This document shows, one piece after another, positions 7,749 through 16,784 of a stretch of DNA of 64,000 nucleotides. This stretch comes from an uncultured Agathobacter sp. (GTDB taxonomy: Bacteria > Bacillota > Clostridia > Lachnospirales > Lachnospiraceae): the NCBI GenBank assembly GCA_934307695.1, contig CAKRCS010000007.1:1-64000 (forward strand), given 5' to 3'. Within the stretch, counting starts at the first letter, position 1. Every line of letters starts with the position of its first letter. The notes beneath the pieces were generated by a model. That model saw only the letters and a program-made list of their open reading frames with translations, was not told the origin of the DNA and ran no database searches. Made by a program: the position numbers and the translations under genes.

Positions 7749-9332
7749 ATGGTAGCATGGAACAATTTTGATACCTTGAAATCCTATAAGGATCTCACAG
7801 AGAACACGAAGAAGGTTAATCTTGCAGAAGTAATGTCGGGGGACAACGGAGCAGATCGTGTTAAGAATTACAGCATACCGATGGGCGCCGGACTTGTATA
7901 TAATTACGCAGCGAAGGCAGTTGACGACGAAGTGATCGACAAGCTTGCCGCACTCGCAGAGGAAGCACAGCTTACCGATAAGTACGCCGCACTGTATAAT
8001 GGCGAAGTGATCAACACCGGCGAGAAGCGTCTCGTTCTTCACCAGCTGACCCGCGGACAGCTTGGGGATGCTGTTACCGCTGACGGCGTAGACAAGAGAG
8101 CATTTTATGTAGAGCAGCAGCAGAGAATCGCTGATTTTGCTAATAAGGTTCATTCCGGAGAGATCACCAACGCAGCTGGCGAGAAGTTTACCACTGTTGT
8201 ACAGATCGGTATCGGCGGAAGCGACCTCGGACCGCGTGCAATGTACCTTGCACTGGAGAACTGGGCAAAGAAAAACGGATTGTTCAAGATGGAGGCAAAG
8301 TTCATCAGCAATGTAGATCCGGATGACGCGGCAGCAGTTCTTAACGCTACCGACGTTGCACATTCTATTTTCATCCTGGTATCTAAATCAGGAACCACAC
8401 TTGAGACACTTACCAACGAGTCATTTGTCAAGGATGCCCTTGCAAAAGCAGGATTAGACGCATCTAAGCACATGATCGCAGTAACCAGCGAGACTTCACC
8501 GCTTGCAAAAAGCAGCGATTACCTTGCAGCATTCTTCATGGACGATTACATCGGCGGACGTTTCTCCTCTACCTCTGCGGTAGGCGGAGCTGTTCTTTCC
8601 CTTGCATTCGGACCGGAAGTATTTGATCGTTTCTTAAAGGGCGCAGCAGAGGAAGATGCCCTTGCAAAAAATACTGACATCCGCAAGAACGCAGCACTTA
8701 TGGATGCGTTGATCGGAGTATACGAGAGAAACGGACTCGGATATCCTGCAACCGCAGTGCTTCCGTACTCACAGGCACTTTCCCGTTTCCCTGCTCATTT
8801 GCAGCAGCTTGATATGGAGTCCAACGGAAAATCTGTCAATCGTTTTGGTGAGCCGGTAGATTATGTGACCGGACCGGTTATCTTCGGTGAGCCGGGAACA
8901 AACGGACAGCACTCCTTCTACCAGTTATTGCATCAGGGAACAGACATCATTCCGCTTCAGTTCATCGGATTTAAGAACAGCCAGATCGGAACAGATGTAG
9001 ACATCCAGGGCAGCACCAGCCAGCAGAAGCTTTGCGCAAACGTTGCAGCCCAGATTGTTGCTTTCGCATGTGGTAAGGCAGACGACAACAAGAACAAGAA
9101 CTTTGAGGGTGGCCGCCCATCCAGCATCATCATCGGCGATCAGCTTACCCCGGAGGCACTTGGCGCACTTTTGGCACATTTCGAGAACAAGGTTATGTTC
9201 CAGGGCTTCGTATGGAATGTCAACAGCTTTGATCAGGAAGGTGTACAGCTCGGAAAGGTACTTGCAAAGAAGGTACTTGCACATGAGACAGACGGTGCAT
9301 TAAAGGTATACAGCGACTTACTGAACATCTAG
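7749..9332 (+). CDS. pgi: glucose-6-phosphate isomerase
   Basis: This enzyme interconverts glucose 6-phosphate and fructose 6-phosphate in glycolysis and gluconeogenesis. At 527 residues it is of the length of the long bacterial form. The SIS phosphosugar site is evident: IGIGGSDLGP at 153-162, SKSGTT at 212-217, and the PGI signature FGEPGTNGQHSFYQLLHQG. GGAGG sits ahead of the ATG and a strong terminator follows, so it is a single-gene unit. Codon use is that of a highly expressed core gene. Confidence 0.98.
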   Translation: MVAWNNFDTLKSYKDLTENTKKVNLAEVMSGDNGADRVKNYSIPMGAGLVYNYAAKAVDDEVIDKLAALAEEAQLTDKYAALYNGEVINTGEKRLVLHQLTRGQLGDAVTADGVDKRAFYVEQQQRIADFANKVHSGEITNAAGEKFTTVVQIGIGGSDLGPRAMYLALENWAKKNGLFKMEAKFISNVDPDDAAAVLNATDVAHSIFILVSKSGTTLETLTNESFVKDALAKAGLDASKHMIAVTSETSPLAKSSDYLAAFFMDDYIGGRFSSTSAVGGAVLSLAFGPEVFDRFLKGAAEEDALAKNTDIRKNAALMDALIGVYERNGLGYPATAVLPYSQALSRFPAHLQQLDMESNGKSVNRFGEPVDYVTGPVIFGEPGTNGQHSFYQLLHQGTDIIPLQFIGFKNSQIGTDVDIQGSTSQQKLCANVAAQIVAFACGKADDNKNKNFEGGRPSSIIIGDQLTPEALGALLAHFENKVMFQGFVWNVNSFDQEGVQLGKVLAKKVLAHETDGALKVYSDLLNI

Positions 9333-9358
9333 TTTTACTTCCGTAAAAACAGGCAGAC

Positions 9359-9397
9359 AAAGGGTTTTCTCCAACAGGTTTGGGGAAAGCCCTTTTT
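9359..9397 (+). terminator. rho-independent terminator of pgi
   Basis: A 14-bp stem (AAAGGGTTTTCTCC against GGGGAAAGCCCTTT, two G-U pairs), nine-base loop and run of five T. Confidence 0.85.
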
Positions 9398-9455
9398 GTA
9401 TACAAAAACAGCGTGTAAACTACAAATAGGAATCGAAATTCTCTGAAAAACGCGC

Positions 9456-9538
9456 TATAATTAGCGCAAAGGGGTTGCAGAGTCGGGAGCGGCGGACTGG
9501 GATATAAGTGGTGATCCGCTGCCGAGTGCAGACTCTGC
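9456..9538 (+). other. promoter box and leader hairpin before the YgjP-like gene
   Basis: TATAAT (9456-9461) sits inside the dyad GCGCTATAATTAGCGC. Downstream, GCAGAGTC (9477-9484) pairs perfectly with GACTCTGC (9531-9538), and GCGGCGGA (9489-9496) pairs with TCCGCTGC (9515-9522), leaving an 18-base apical loop. This is a two-stage stem in the 5' leader, ending about 30 bases before the ribosome binding site. It matches no riboswitch class I can recognise. Confidence 0.45.
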
Positions 9539-9589
9539 CGGTTGGTCGAATGAAGATAGTTTTTTAACAAGGAGGCACGCAAAGCCGGG

Positions 9590-10129
9590 ATGGAAGTTAA
9601 TATTATAAGATCAAACAGAAGAACGATTGCGATCCAGATCAATCCGGACTGCACGGTTACCGTCCGGGCACCAAGGCGCGCCGCAACAAGGGATATTGAG
9701 CGTTTTGTCCGCGAAAAGGAGCCTTGGATCAGAAAACATCTGGCACAGATGAAGGAACGGCAGGCGCAGAATCCGCCGATGGAAGCCCAAGCTCTTACAA
9801 AAGAAGAGCTTGAAGAACTGACGGCAAGGGCAAAGGAATACATCCCGGACAGGGTTGCGTATTTTGCAAAAATCATCGGGGTGGATTACGGCAGGATCAC
9901 GATCCGCCATCAAAAGACCCGGTGGGGAAGCTGCAGCAGCAAAGGAAATCTGAACTTTAATTGTCTGCTGATGCGGATGCCGCCGGAAGTGATCGATTAT
10001 GTGGTTGTCCATGAATTGTGCCACAGAAAAGAGATGAACCATTCAAAAGCGTTCTGGCAGGAGGTCGAAAAGGTGCTGCCGGACTATAAGACCCGCCGGC
10101 AGTGGTTGAAGCAGGGACGTTCCTTTTAA
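9590..10129 (+). CDS. YgjP-like M48-type metallopeptidase
   Basis: A 179-residue DUF45/YgjP protein. The zinc motif HELCH is at residues 141-145 with a downstream histidine at 151 as likely third ligand, and the family hallmark TRWGSCSS lies at 110-117. Members are related to the WLM/SprT metallopeptidases; cellular substrates are unknown. AAGGAGG is 14 bases from the ATG, a long spacing, but no closer start is in frame. The last codons and the stop lie within a repeated sequence shared with the end of the gene at 22552, so the final residues GRSF come from that repeat. Confidence 0.85.
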   Translation: MEVNIIRSNRRTIAIQINPDCTVTVRAPRRAATRDIERFVREKEPWIRKHLAQMKERQAQNPPMEAQALTKEELEELTARAKEYIPDRVAYFAKIIGVDYGRITIRHQKTRWGSCSSKGNLNFNCLLMRMPPEVIDYVVVHELCHRKEMNHSKAFWQEVEKVLPDYKTRRQWLKQGRSF

Positions 10130-10178
10130 CACACCCATAGCCCATTGGCACGAGGAGCGCCCAATGACACGCAACAAC
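10114..10178 (+). repeat. stop-codon-associated repeat, copy 1
   Basis: From GGGACGTTCCTTTT onward, 60 bases match 23478-23537 with about four differences. Two 19-bp units starting CCCATTGGCACG and CCCAATGACACG follow. GGAGCGCCC then pairs with GGGCGCTCC at about 10195-10203 to give a long hairpin. The stop codon of the upstream gene lies inside the repeat. Confidence 0.75.
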
Positions 10179-10235
10179 TTTCACTGGCGTGCCACGGGCG
10201 CTCCGTACAACCGTGTCGGCACAGATAATAACCGC

Positions 10236-10907
10236 CTATTCTGTCACGCTGTCCCTCTGCAGCATTCGGGTTTCTACTTTTTTCAGATGCTCATTTAGCG
10301 AGAGCTTGGCAAATTCCTTCTGGGAGGATTTCAGGTAGCGGATGATCTGGGCGTGCTCCTCAAGCGCGTCCAGGCGGTTGTTCGACAGGGTGCCGGACAG
10401 GACGTTCATGCGGACCATCACATTGTTGATGCTCTGAATAAATTCAATAAGAGAACTGTTGTCGCAGCACGCGGCAATCGCACAGTGAAAAAGCTTATCC
10501 AACTCGGCAAATCCCAGATTGTCGGTTGGATTATTTTTTACCAGATCCACCTGCTCATGGTAGATCTCGTCAATATGGGCGAGCTTTTCCGCCGGGATTG
10601 GAAACTCTGCGCAATCCAGTGCCATGCATTCGAGCGCGATGCGCACCCGTGAAGCGTCGGTGACATTCTTCTCGGTGATCTTAGAGACGTAAATGTGACC
10701 AGTTGCATCCTGCGACAGCAATTTCTCATATACAAGCTGCTGCAGCGCCGAGCGGATCGGGGTGCGGCTGATGGAAAGCATGCTGCTCAGTTGTTCCTCG
10801 GTTAAGAAGGTGCCCGGCTTCAGGGCGTTCGTATTGATCGCCTGCCGGATCTGCTCGTAAGCCTGCTCTTTGAGCGTGGAATTTTTCTTGATAGGAGTCA
10901 ATGCCAT
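10236..10907 (-). CDS. GntR-family regulator (FCD subfamily)
   Basis: Start at 10907 (MALTPIKK) has AAAGGAG upstream; the longer frame lacks a signal. The 223-residue protein has a winged helix at about 11-75 (EEQLSSMLSISRTPIRSALQQL is the GntR signature) and an all-helical FCD ligand domain at 85-215, with aspartate/histidine residues that usually bind a metal and a carboxylic acid. It is divergent from the RocB-like operon. GTATAC palindromes lie in this divergent region and around the ABC importer promoter, so it probably represses the whole 11-23 kb cluster and itself, with release by a substrate or intermediate. Confidence 0.88.
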   Translation of the reverse strand: MALTPIKKNSTLKEQAYEQIRQAINTNALKPGTFLTEEQLSSMLSISRTPIRSALQQLVYEKLLSQDATGHIYVSKITEKNVTDASRVRIALECMALDCAEFPIPAEKLAHIDEIYHEQVDLVKNNPTDNLGFAELDKLFHCAIAACCDNSSLIEFIQSINNVMVRMNVLSGTLSNNRLDALEEHAQIIRYLKSSQKEFAKLSLNEHLKKVETRMLQRDSVTE

Positions 10908-10933
10908 ATATTTTTTCTCCTTTATGTTTTTTT

Positions 10934-10965
10934 TGTATACATTTATAATAACGGGCTTTTTAGAA
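10934..10965 (-). promoter_or_regulatory. gntR promoter with GTATAC operator
   Basis: On the minus strand TTGCAT, 17 bases, then TATTAT, followed at once by AAATGTATAC. The TGTATAC core (plus-strand 10934-10942) covers the expected transcription start, a position suited to autorepression. Confidence 0.55.
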
Positions 10966-11002
10966 AAATGCAAGAAAAATTGATAAAAAGGCAATTTTTG
11001 TA

Positions 11003-11039
11003 TTGACACCTAAGATAAAACGTGCTAAAAATGTATACA
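11003..11039 (+). promoter_or_regulatory. promoter and GTATAC operator of the RocB-like operon
   Basis: TTGACA at 11003-11008, 17 bases, then TAAAAA at 11026-11031, with TGTATACA at 11032-11039 directly after the -10 box. The -10 box is poor, which would fit a regulated promoter. Confidence 0.55.
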
Positions 11040-11051
11040 GTACACATAGCG

Positions 11052-11131
11052 AAGGAGCTAGATTCGTTCTAGCTCCTTTTTGTTTTATCGGAAAGAAATT
11101 TTCCGATAAAACAAAATGCTCCGCAGAGATG
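11052..11131 (+). terminator. leader terminator hairpin plus second hairpin and TGCTCCGCAG tag
   Basis: AAGGAGCTAGA (11052-11062) pairs with TCTAGCTCCTT (11068-11078) and a T-run follows: a complete intrinsic terminator about 15 bases after the predicted start of transcription. A second perfect 13-bp hairpin follows (GTTTTATCGGAAA, 11082-11094, with 11100-11112) and then AAAATGCTCCGCAGAGATG. A third small hairpin, GAGTCA/TGACTC, lies near 11185. The rest of this 325-bp gene-free stretch up to 11233 shows nothing else. The same hairpin-plus-tag design recurs at 32515-32613. Confidence 0.6.
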
Positions 11132-11233
11132 CGACCGGCGTGAGGCGGAAGATGTATTTGAACGCCTGCACAAGCGCATAAAGAGTCACAAATTGACTCC
11201 TTGATCTAATAAAAAGAGAGGAAGGGAAACCGT

Positions 11234-12859
11234 ATGAGAGAGGACATGATACAGATCACCAAAGAGATGGTAAGGATTCCGAGCATCAACACGACGGAGG
11301 GGGAGCGGCAGATAGGAGAATACATTGAGAATTTTCTCCGCGCGATTCCCTATTTTCAAAAACATCCGGATCAGGTCATTGTGCGGGAGCTAAAGGACGA
11401 CAACTTACATAGAAGAAATGTCCTTGCGATCCTGCTCGGAGAGAAGGCGCCGAACGGAAAAACGCTTCTTTTCCACGGACACACCGATACGGTCGGACTG
11501 GAGGGCTACGGGGCATTGGAGCCTTACGCCTGCGATCCGGATGAACTGCAGAAGCGGCTTCTGGAGGTGGAACTTCCCAAGGAGGTAAAGGACGATTTGC
11601 TGTCCGGGGACTACATGTTCGGGCGTGGCGCATGCGATATGAAGGACGGGGATGCGGTTTTCCTCGGAATCCTGCGCGATGCCTGCGAGCATCCGGAGAC
11701 GCTTTCCGGCAACATCGTCGTTTCCTTCAATCCGGTCGAGGAGAACCTGCACACCGGGATCATCGAGGCAACCGATGTGTTGCTGGAGCTTAAGGAAAAA
11801 TATAACCTCACATATATCATGGGAATCAACAACGATTATATCTGCCCGTTGTTTCCGGGAGATCAGGTAAAAACGGTATACACCGGAATGGTCGGGAAGC
11901 TGCTGCCTTGCTTTTACATTCAGGGGAAGGAAACGCACGTCGGACAGTGCTACGAAGGCGTGGATGCCTCCTATCTGGCGGCGGAGCTGGTTCACAAGAT
12001 CCACTTAAGCCACGCATTCACCGATGCGTACGACGGAGAGCACAGCTATCCGCCGAGCGTGCTCAAGATGAAGGACTTAAAGCCTTGGTACAACGTGCAG
12101 ACCACCAAGGAGGCGTTTGTCTACTTCAACTATTTTGTACACAATCAGACGATCGACGTGATCACGCAGAAGCTGGTCACAGCGGCAACCGAGGTGTTTG
12201 CAGAGGTATATGAAAAAACACGGCAGGAGACGGAGTGGTTTGCAGATGCCAATCACGACCACACCAGCTGCCCGGAATATACGAGCCGCGTGCTCACTTA
12301 TGAGGAACTGTTACAGGAGGTAAGAAAAAAAGAGTCAATTTCCGATGACAGGATCGAGCAGATGATCGCAGACGAGCTGGAACATGGCGTTGACAAGCGG
12401 GAGGCTCCGATAGCAGTGATCCGCTATCTGCTCCAGACGGTCGGGATCACATCGCCCTGCATTGTGCTGTATTATGCGCCACCATATTGCCCGCACAATA
12501 CGATCCAGGGAGCGCAGGAAAAGCTGCGAGGGGAGCTGATGCAGATCACCGCTGAGATCAGCGCGGAGTATGGCGAGGAATACCGCTTTATGCGATTTTA
12601 TCCGAGCTTATCCGACAGCAGCTACTTAAGCATGGACGAGACGGAGCAATCCCTTCAATCCCTGACGCAGAACTTTCCGGGCTTTGACCAGATGTTCCCG
12701 CTGCCGCTTGAAAACATCCGGCAGCTATCCATTCCGGCGGTGAATTTTGGAGGCTTCGGAAAAGACGCCCACAAGTGGACGGAGCGGGTAAATCTGCCAT
12801 ATACCTTTGGCGTTTTGCCAAAGCTGATCGAAAAAACGATTGATTTTTATCTGAGATAA
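11234..12859 (+). CDS. M20-family peptidase, RocB-like
   Basis: A 541-residue M20 zinc peptidase, the length of RocB (arginine utilisation) rather than of the 370-400 residue ArgE/DapE enzymes. Metal and catalytic residues are visible: HGHTDTV at 81-87 (H83 ligand, D85 catalytic), bridging D135 in GRGACDMKDG, and E169/E170. It hydrolyses an amide bond, probably an N-acyl or dipeptide-like derivative of an amino acid. First gene of a tightly spaced operon (14 bases to the next ATG) under the GTATAC operator. The exact substrate is not known for any RocB. Confidence 0.85.
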   Translation: MREDMIQITKEMVRIPSINTTEGERQIGEYIENFLRAIPYFQKHPDQVIVRELKDDNLHRRNVLAILLGEKAPNGKTLLFHGHTDTVGLEGYGALEPYACDPDELQKRLLEVELPKEVKDDLLSGDYMFGRGACDMKDGDAVFLGILRDACEHPETLSGNIVVSFNPVEENLHTGIIEATDVLLELKEKYNLTYIMGINNDYICPLFPGDQVKTVYTGMVGKLLPCFYIQGKETHVGQCYEGVDASYLAAELVHKIHLSHAFTDAYDGEHSYPPSVLKMKDLKPWYNVQTTKEAFVYFNYFVHNQTIDVITQKLVTAATEVFAEVYEKTRQETEWFADANHDHTSCPEYTSRVLTYEELLQEVRKKESISDDRIEQMIADELEHGVDKREAPIAVIRYLLQTVGITSPCIVLYYAPPYCPHNTIQGAQEKLRGELMQITAEISAEYGEEYRFMRFYPSLSDSSYLSMDETEQSLQSLTQNFPGFDQMFPLPLENIRQLSIPAVNFGGFGKDAHKWTERVNLPYTFGVLPKLIEKTIDFYLR

Positions 12860-12873
12860 AGGAGGCGCACAAT

Positions 12874-14022
12874 ATGCGAAAACTGGTACTTAGCGGAAAA
12901 AGGATCATCACGGGAGCCGGTTCCTTAGCTGCACTCGCGGATCTGGATTACAAGCGCATCATGATCGTGACCGGCGGAAGATCCATGATCGTTTCCCATG
13001 TGATCGAGCGGGCGAGTGAGTATATAAAAAAGGAAGAAACCGAAGTGCTTTTATTCAGCGGTGTTCCGAAAAATCCTTCCATAGATGAGGTGCGCAGGGG
13101 CTTAAGCGAATGCAAAAGGTTCCAGCCGGACTGCATTTTAGCAATCGGCGGAGGCTCTGCGATCGACTGTGCCAAAGCAATTTTGCTGTTTTATGAGTTC
13201 CCGTATCTGACCTTTGAAAATGTCTTAGAATACAACGCGAAAGGGGAGATCCCGGCAGAGCGCAGGACGGCGCTTGTCTGTGTACCATCCACATCCGGAA
13301 CCGGTTCAGAGGTGACAAGGGGAACCGTTATTACAGACACCGAAAAGGAGCTGAAGGTTCCGATCATGACCGACTGCCTCCGTCCGGATATCGCGATCCT
13401 CGATGCGGATATCGTGATGACAATGCCGAAAAATGTTGCGGCAGAGACCGGAATGGATGCACTCACGCATGCGATCGAAGCATACACGAATCACAATCTG
13501 GACGATTTTGACGAAGGGCTGTGCAGTGCTGCCATTGTCGGGATCATGAAATGGCTGCCGAAGTCTGTGCTTGAGGAGGACAAGGAAGCGCGCGAAAAAG
13601 TACACAACTTTCAGGCAATGGCGGGAATCGGCTTCGCGAACGTCGGACTTGGAATGGTGCACGGGATCGCGCATTCCTTCGGTGCGATTTACAATATGGC
13701 GCACGGACTCACCAACGCGATCATCCTGCCTTATGTGCTTGCTTACAACCGCCAGAATCCGGTGGTCGCCGAGAAGCTAAGTGAGCTGTCATACCGCTGT
13801 CACTGTGCAGACATTGTGGAGGAAATTGAAAAAATGCGCGAAAATCTCGGCATCCCGGCAACGTTCAAGGACGCAGGGATAACAGAAGAGATGTTTGCAG
13901 AAAAGCACGATCTGCTGTTAGCGCACGCCATGCTTGGCGCGACAAAGGTAAATCCGGTGGTGATGACAGAGGAAGAGATGGACAAAATGCTGACCTTGGT
14001 ATATCAGGGCAGTGCGAAATAG
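12874..14022 (+). CDS. iron-containing alcohol dehydrogenase
   Basis: A 382-residue group III (Fe-dependent) alcohol dehydrogenase. NAD(P) binding GGGS is at 92-95 and the metal ligands are D195, H199, H263 and H277 (GMDALTHA, MVHGIAHSFG, NMAHG). In this setting, directly before a GABA-type aminotransferase, the likely role is reduction of an omega-semialdehyde such as succinate semialdehyde to a hydroxy acid, as in clostridial 4-hydroxybutyrate pathways. That assignment is inference from context. Confidence 0.9.
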   Translation: MRKLVLSGKRIITGAGSLAALADLDYKRIMIVTGGRSMIVSHVIERASEYIKKEETEVLLFSGVPKNPSIDEVRRGLSECKRFQPDCILAIGGGSAIDCAKAILLFYEFPYLTFENVLEYNAKGEIPAERRTALVCVPSTSGTGSEVTRGTVITDTEKELKVPIMTDCLRPDIAILDADIVMTMPKNVAAETGMDALTHAIEAYTNHNLDDFDEGLCSAAIVGIMKWLPKSVLEEDKEAREKVHNFQAMAGIGFANVGLGMVHGIAHSFGAIYNMAHGLTNAIILPYVLAYNRQNPVVAEKLSELSYRCHCADIVEEIEKMRENLGIPATFKDAGITEEMFAEKHDLLLAHAMLGATKVNPVVMTEEEMDKMLTLVYQGSAK

Positions 14023-14043
14023 ACGCGATAGGAGGATAAGAAA

Positions 14044-15324
14044 ATGAGCAGTATGTATGAAAGATGTTGTAAGGTAATGCCGGCAGTTGCAAATCGTGCA
14101 ACGACCTTGGGAATTGTAAATTCCGAGGGCTGCTATGTGTACACGGAGGACGGACACAAGGTGTTGGATTTTGCCAGCGGTGTCGCGGTAAATAACCTTG
14201 GAGCAAAGAATCCGGAGGTTGTCGAGGCAATCAAGGAACAGCTCGATACCATGATCCATGTTGGACATAACGTTGTATACAACGAATCCTATGTCGCGCT
14301 CGCGGAAAAACTCGTTGCGCTGACTGGTGGCGATACAAAGGTATATTTCAGCAATTCCGGCGCGGAGGCAAACGACGGTGCGATGAAGCTGGCAAAATAT
14401 GTTACGAAGCGGCCGGGCGTAATCGCTTTCCGCAATTCCTTCCACGGAAGAACGATCGGTTCCCTCTCCGTCACAGGATCAAGCAGCGCGTACCGCAAAT
14501 ACTATGAGCCTCTGATGCCGTCTGTCTATTGGGCAGAATATGCAAACTGCCACAGATGCCCGTTCGGCAAGGAAGAGGGCTGCTGCAAGATGGAGTGCCT
14601 GAAGCAGTTTGACGCCATTTTTGCAAAGCAGATCGCCCCGGAATGCGTAGCGGCGATCATCGTGGAGCCGGTACAGGGCGAGGGCGGCTACATCCCGCCG
14701 AAGCCGGAATTTTTGAAGGGACTTCGTGAAATCTGTGACAAACACGGAATCATGCTGATTTTTGACGAGGTACAGACAGGAATCGGAAGAACCGGGGAGC
14801 TGTACGCATTCCAGACATTTGGCGTAAAGCCGGATATCCTGACAAGTGCCAAGGCGCTCGGCGGTGGCATTCCGCTCTCTGCGATCATCGCAAAAGCCGA
14901 GATCATGGACAAATGGCCGGCAGGCGCACACGGCGGCACCTTCGGCGGAAATCCGCTTGCCTGCGCAGCAGGACTGAAAACACTTGAGATCATAGAGCGG
15001 GATCATCTTTTGGACAACGCGAAAAAGCAGGGCGCATACATGCGCGAAAAGCTGACCGGGCTTCAGAAGAAGTACCCGGATCGCATCGGGGACGTAAGAG
15101 GCGTAGGTCTTATGAACGCGATGGAGCTTGTGACCGCAGACGGGGAGCCAGATGCCGCGCTTACCGGAGCGATCAAGGCAAAGGCTTTGGAGAAGGATCT
15201 GCTTCTCCTTACCTGTGGCAGCGACCACAATGTAGTTCGTTTTATCGCGCCGCTTACCGTTACACAGGAGGAGATCGATTTCGCGATGGCAGTCATCGAT
15301 GAGGTTATGAAGGAGCTTGTATGA
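14044..15324 (+). CDS. class III (omega) aminotransferase, 4-aminobutyrate type
   Basis: A 426-residue PLP enzyme of the GabT/ornithine aminotransferase class. K270 in TSAKALGGG is the PLP lysine, D241 in LIFDEVQTG pairs with the pyridine nitrogen, and FHGRTIGSLSVTGS is typical. The cysteine-rich segment at 169-185 (CHRC...CCKMEC) is common in Firmicute GABA aminotransferases and may bind metal. It moves an omega-amino group to 2-oxoglutarate or pyruvate, giving a semialdehyde for the dehydrogenase gene upstream. Its stop overlaps the transporter start (ATGA). Confidence 0.88.
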   Translation: MSSMYERCCKVMPAVANRATTLGIVNSEGCYVYTEDGHKVLDFASGVAVNNLGAKNPEVVEAIKEQLDTMIHVGHNVVYNESYVALAEKLVALTGGDTKVYFSNSGAEANDGAMKLAKYVTKRPGVIAFRNSFHGRTIGSLSVTGSSSAYRKYYEPLMPSVYWAEYANCHRCPFGKEEGCCKMECLKQFDAIFAKQIAPECVAAIIVEPVQGEGGYIPPKPEFLKGLREICDKHGIMLIFDEVQTGIGRTGELYAFQTFGVKPDILTSAKALGGGIPLSAIIAKAEIMDKWPAGAHGGTFGGNPLACAAGLKTLEIIERDHLLDNAKKQGAYMREKLTGLQKKYPDRIGDVRGVGLMNAMELVTADGEPDAALTGAIKAKALEKDLLLLTCGSDHNVVRFIAPLTVTQEEIDFAMAVIDEVMKELV

Positions 15325-16232
15325 TTTTACTAAAGCAGATGCTGATCCTGCTGTTTTTTATGGCACTCGGCTACGGAATGGCAAGGAAACGGATCTTAGA
15401 CCAGAACAACTGCAAATTTCTTTCCTGGCTGATCGTAAATGTGGCGAACCCTGCACTCATTTTGTCCGGAAGCATCGGCAACCAGATCGGGCAAAAAGAG
15501 CTTACGCAGATCATTGTGCTCGCAATCGTATTCTATGTTGCACTGATCGGCGTGTCGGAGCTTTTGGTCATGCTGTTTCGCATGGAGAAAAAGGAGGCTG
15601 GCATGTACAAGGTCATGCTCGCCTTCACCAACATGGGCTTCATGGGTTTTCCAATCCTGTCTGCCATGTATGGCTCCACAGCATTGCTCTACGGAGCGGC
15701 TTTTATGCTTCTGTTTAATCTGCTGATTTACACCTACGGAATTTTCCGGATCGCCGGAACGGTCGGCTCATGGAGGGATGTCCTGAAAAAATTCCTAAAC
15801 ATCGGAGTTTTCGCAGGTATCCTCTCCCTGACGATCGCATTTTCCGGGTTCGAGGTTCCTGCGGCTGCAAGCCAGACCATCACCATGCTAAGCAATCTTA
15901 CCGCTCCGCTCAGCATGATGGTGATCGGAGCTTCATTTCTGGATGTGGAGTGGAAAGGTGTATTTCGGGATGCAAGGCTGCTCACTTTTGTATTTATGCG
16001 GCTTCTGCTGATTCCGGTACTCGGAATGCTGGTGCTGCGGCAGGTCGTACACGATCCGCTCCTGCTGGGTGTCTGCTTCGTGACTTTGGCAACCCCATCC
16101 GGATCAATGGCGGCAATGCTGGCGCGCCAATACGACGGTGACTACATCACCGCATCAAAAGGCATCGGGCTGACGACGATCCTATCCGTTATCACCATGC
16201 CGCTACTATTTGCAGTGTTCCACTTGCAGTAA
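15321..16232 (+). CDS. AEC-family (auxin efflux carrier-like) transporter
   Basis: A 303-residue integral membrane protein with about ten hydrophobic segments and the two halves separated by a short charged loop near residues 150-160, as in AEC/malonate-type carriers. NPALILSGS and the late TPSGSMAAML are family-like motifs around the broken helices. It is translationally coupled to the aminotransferase and probably exports a carboxylate product of the pathway or imports a substrate. A fold-back element starts 32 bases after its stop. Confidence 0.85.
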   Translation: MILLKQMLILLFFMALGYGMARKRILDQNNCKFLSWLIVNVANPALILSGSIGNQIGQKELTQIIVLAIVFYVALIGVSELLVMLFRMEKKEAGMYKVMLAFTNMGFMGFPILSAMYGSTALLYGAAFMLLFNLLIYTYGIFRIAGTVGSWRDVLKKFLNIGVFAGILSLTIAFSGFEVPAAASQTITMLSNLTAPLSMMVIGASFLDVEWKGVFRDARLLTFVFMRLLLIPVLGMLVLRQVVHDPLLLGVCFVTLATPSGSMAAMLARQYDGDYITASKGIGLTTILSVITMPLLFAVFHLQ

Positions 16233-16263
16233 GCAAATTATATCCCGCCACACAGTGTATCGA

Positions 16264-16722
16264 GCTTTTGGCGCTTCTCCTTTGGTTAGAAAGCGATTCC
16301 ACAAAAATTGCAGAAATTCTTTCAACCGATCCGGCGGTGATAAGGTTGTGTCTTTTGTCGGCTTTGACGCTCCCCGCCCGACTGTCCATGGCAGAAAGAT
16401 TGCACTCAAACTTTTTAGTTCTTCTAGGCGGGCGTTTTTGTGAAGTTGATATTAGAGCATGCCCTTCAAAACTCGCTTTTTATGTTTTCTATATAGTAAC
16501 ACAGTTAGCTCAAACAGATGAAGGGCATGCTCACATTTCCCAAAACTCGCCCGCAAGAAGAACACAAAAGTTCTCGAATTGCAAGTCTTTCTGCCGCGAA
16601 CCGCCGGGCTGGAGTGCTCAAACCTATAAAAGACAGAACTGATAAATAAACCGTCGGACGGTTGGATTAGAATTTCGCAATTTGCGGTGGTGCTTTCTAA
16701 TAAAAGGAGAAGCGCCAAAAGC
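16264..16722. mobile_element. fold-back (giant palindrome) element, copy 1
   Basis: This gene-free stretch (16233-16784) is filled by an imperfect inverted repeat with arms of about 220 bp. Outer arms: GCTTTTGGCGCTTCTCCTTT at 16264 with its complement ending at 16722. Middle arms: GCCCGACTGTCCATGGCAG at 16376 with its partner near 16590-16610. Innermost: GAGCATGCCCTTCA with TGAAGGGCATGCTC near 16455 and 16518. The core 16290-16696 equals 17780-18186 with about 14 mismatches and no gap. It has no plausible protein; frames across it are by-products. It could be a MITE-like element or a long structured RNA. Confidence 0.75.
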
Positions 16723-16784
16723 GGGATGCATTATGTGATGAATGTTTTGTTACTGCAAGTGAGAATATACGAGGAGGCGATTGT

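Noticed and set aside
11040-11233. T-box leader before the RocB-like operon
   Set aside because: The leader is too short before the terminator, and the GGUGG-type T-box sequence and specifier stem are missing.
14479-15228. 249-codon open frame antisense to the aminotransferase
   Set aside because: A shadow of the class III aminotransferase gene, with no domain and no start signal.
16268-16642. open frames inside the fold-back elements (also 17740-18135 and minus-strand counterparts)
   Set aside because: The frames appear in both copies because the DNA is duplicated and palindromic. The minus-strand frames are near-translations of the same palindrome. There are no domains and no ribosome binding site.
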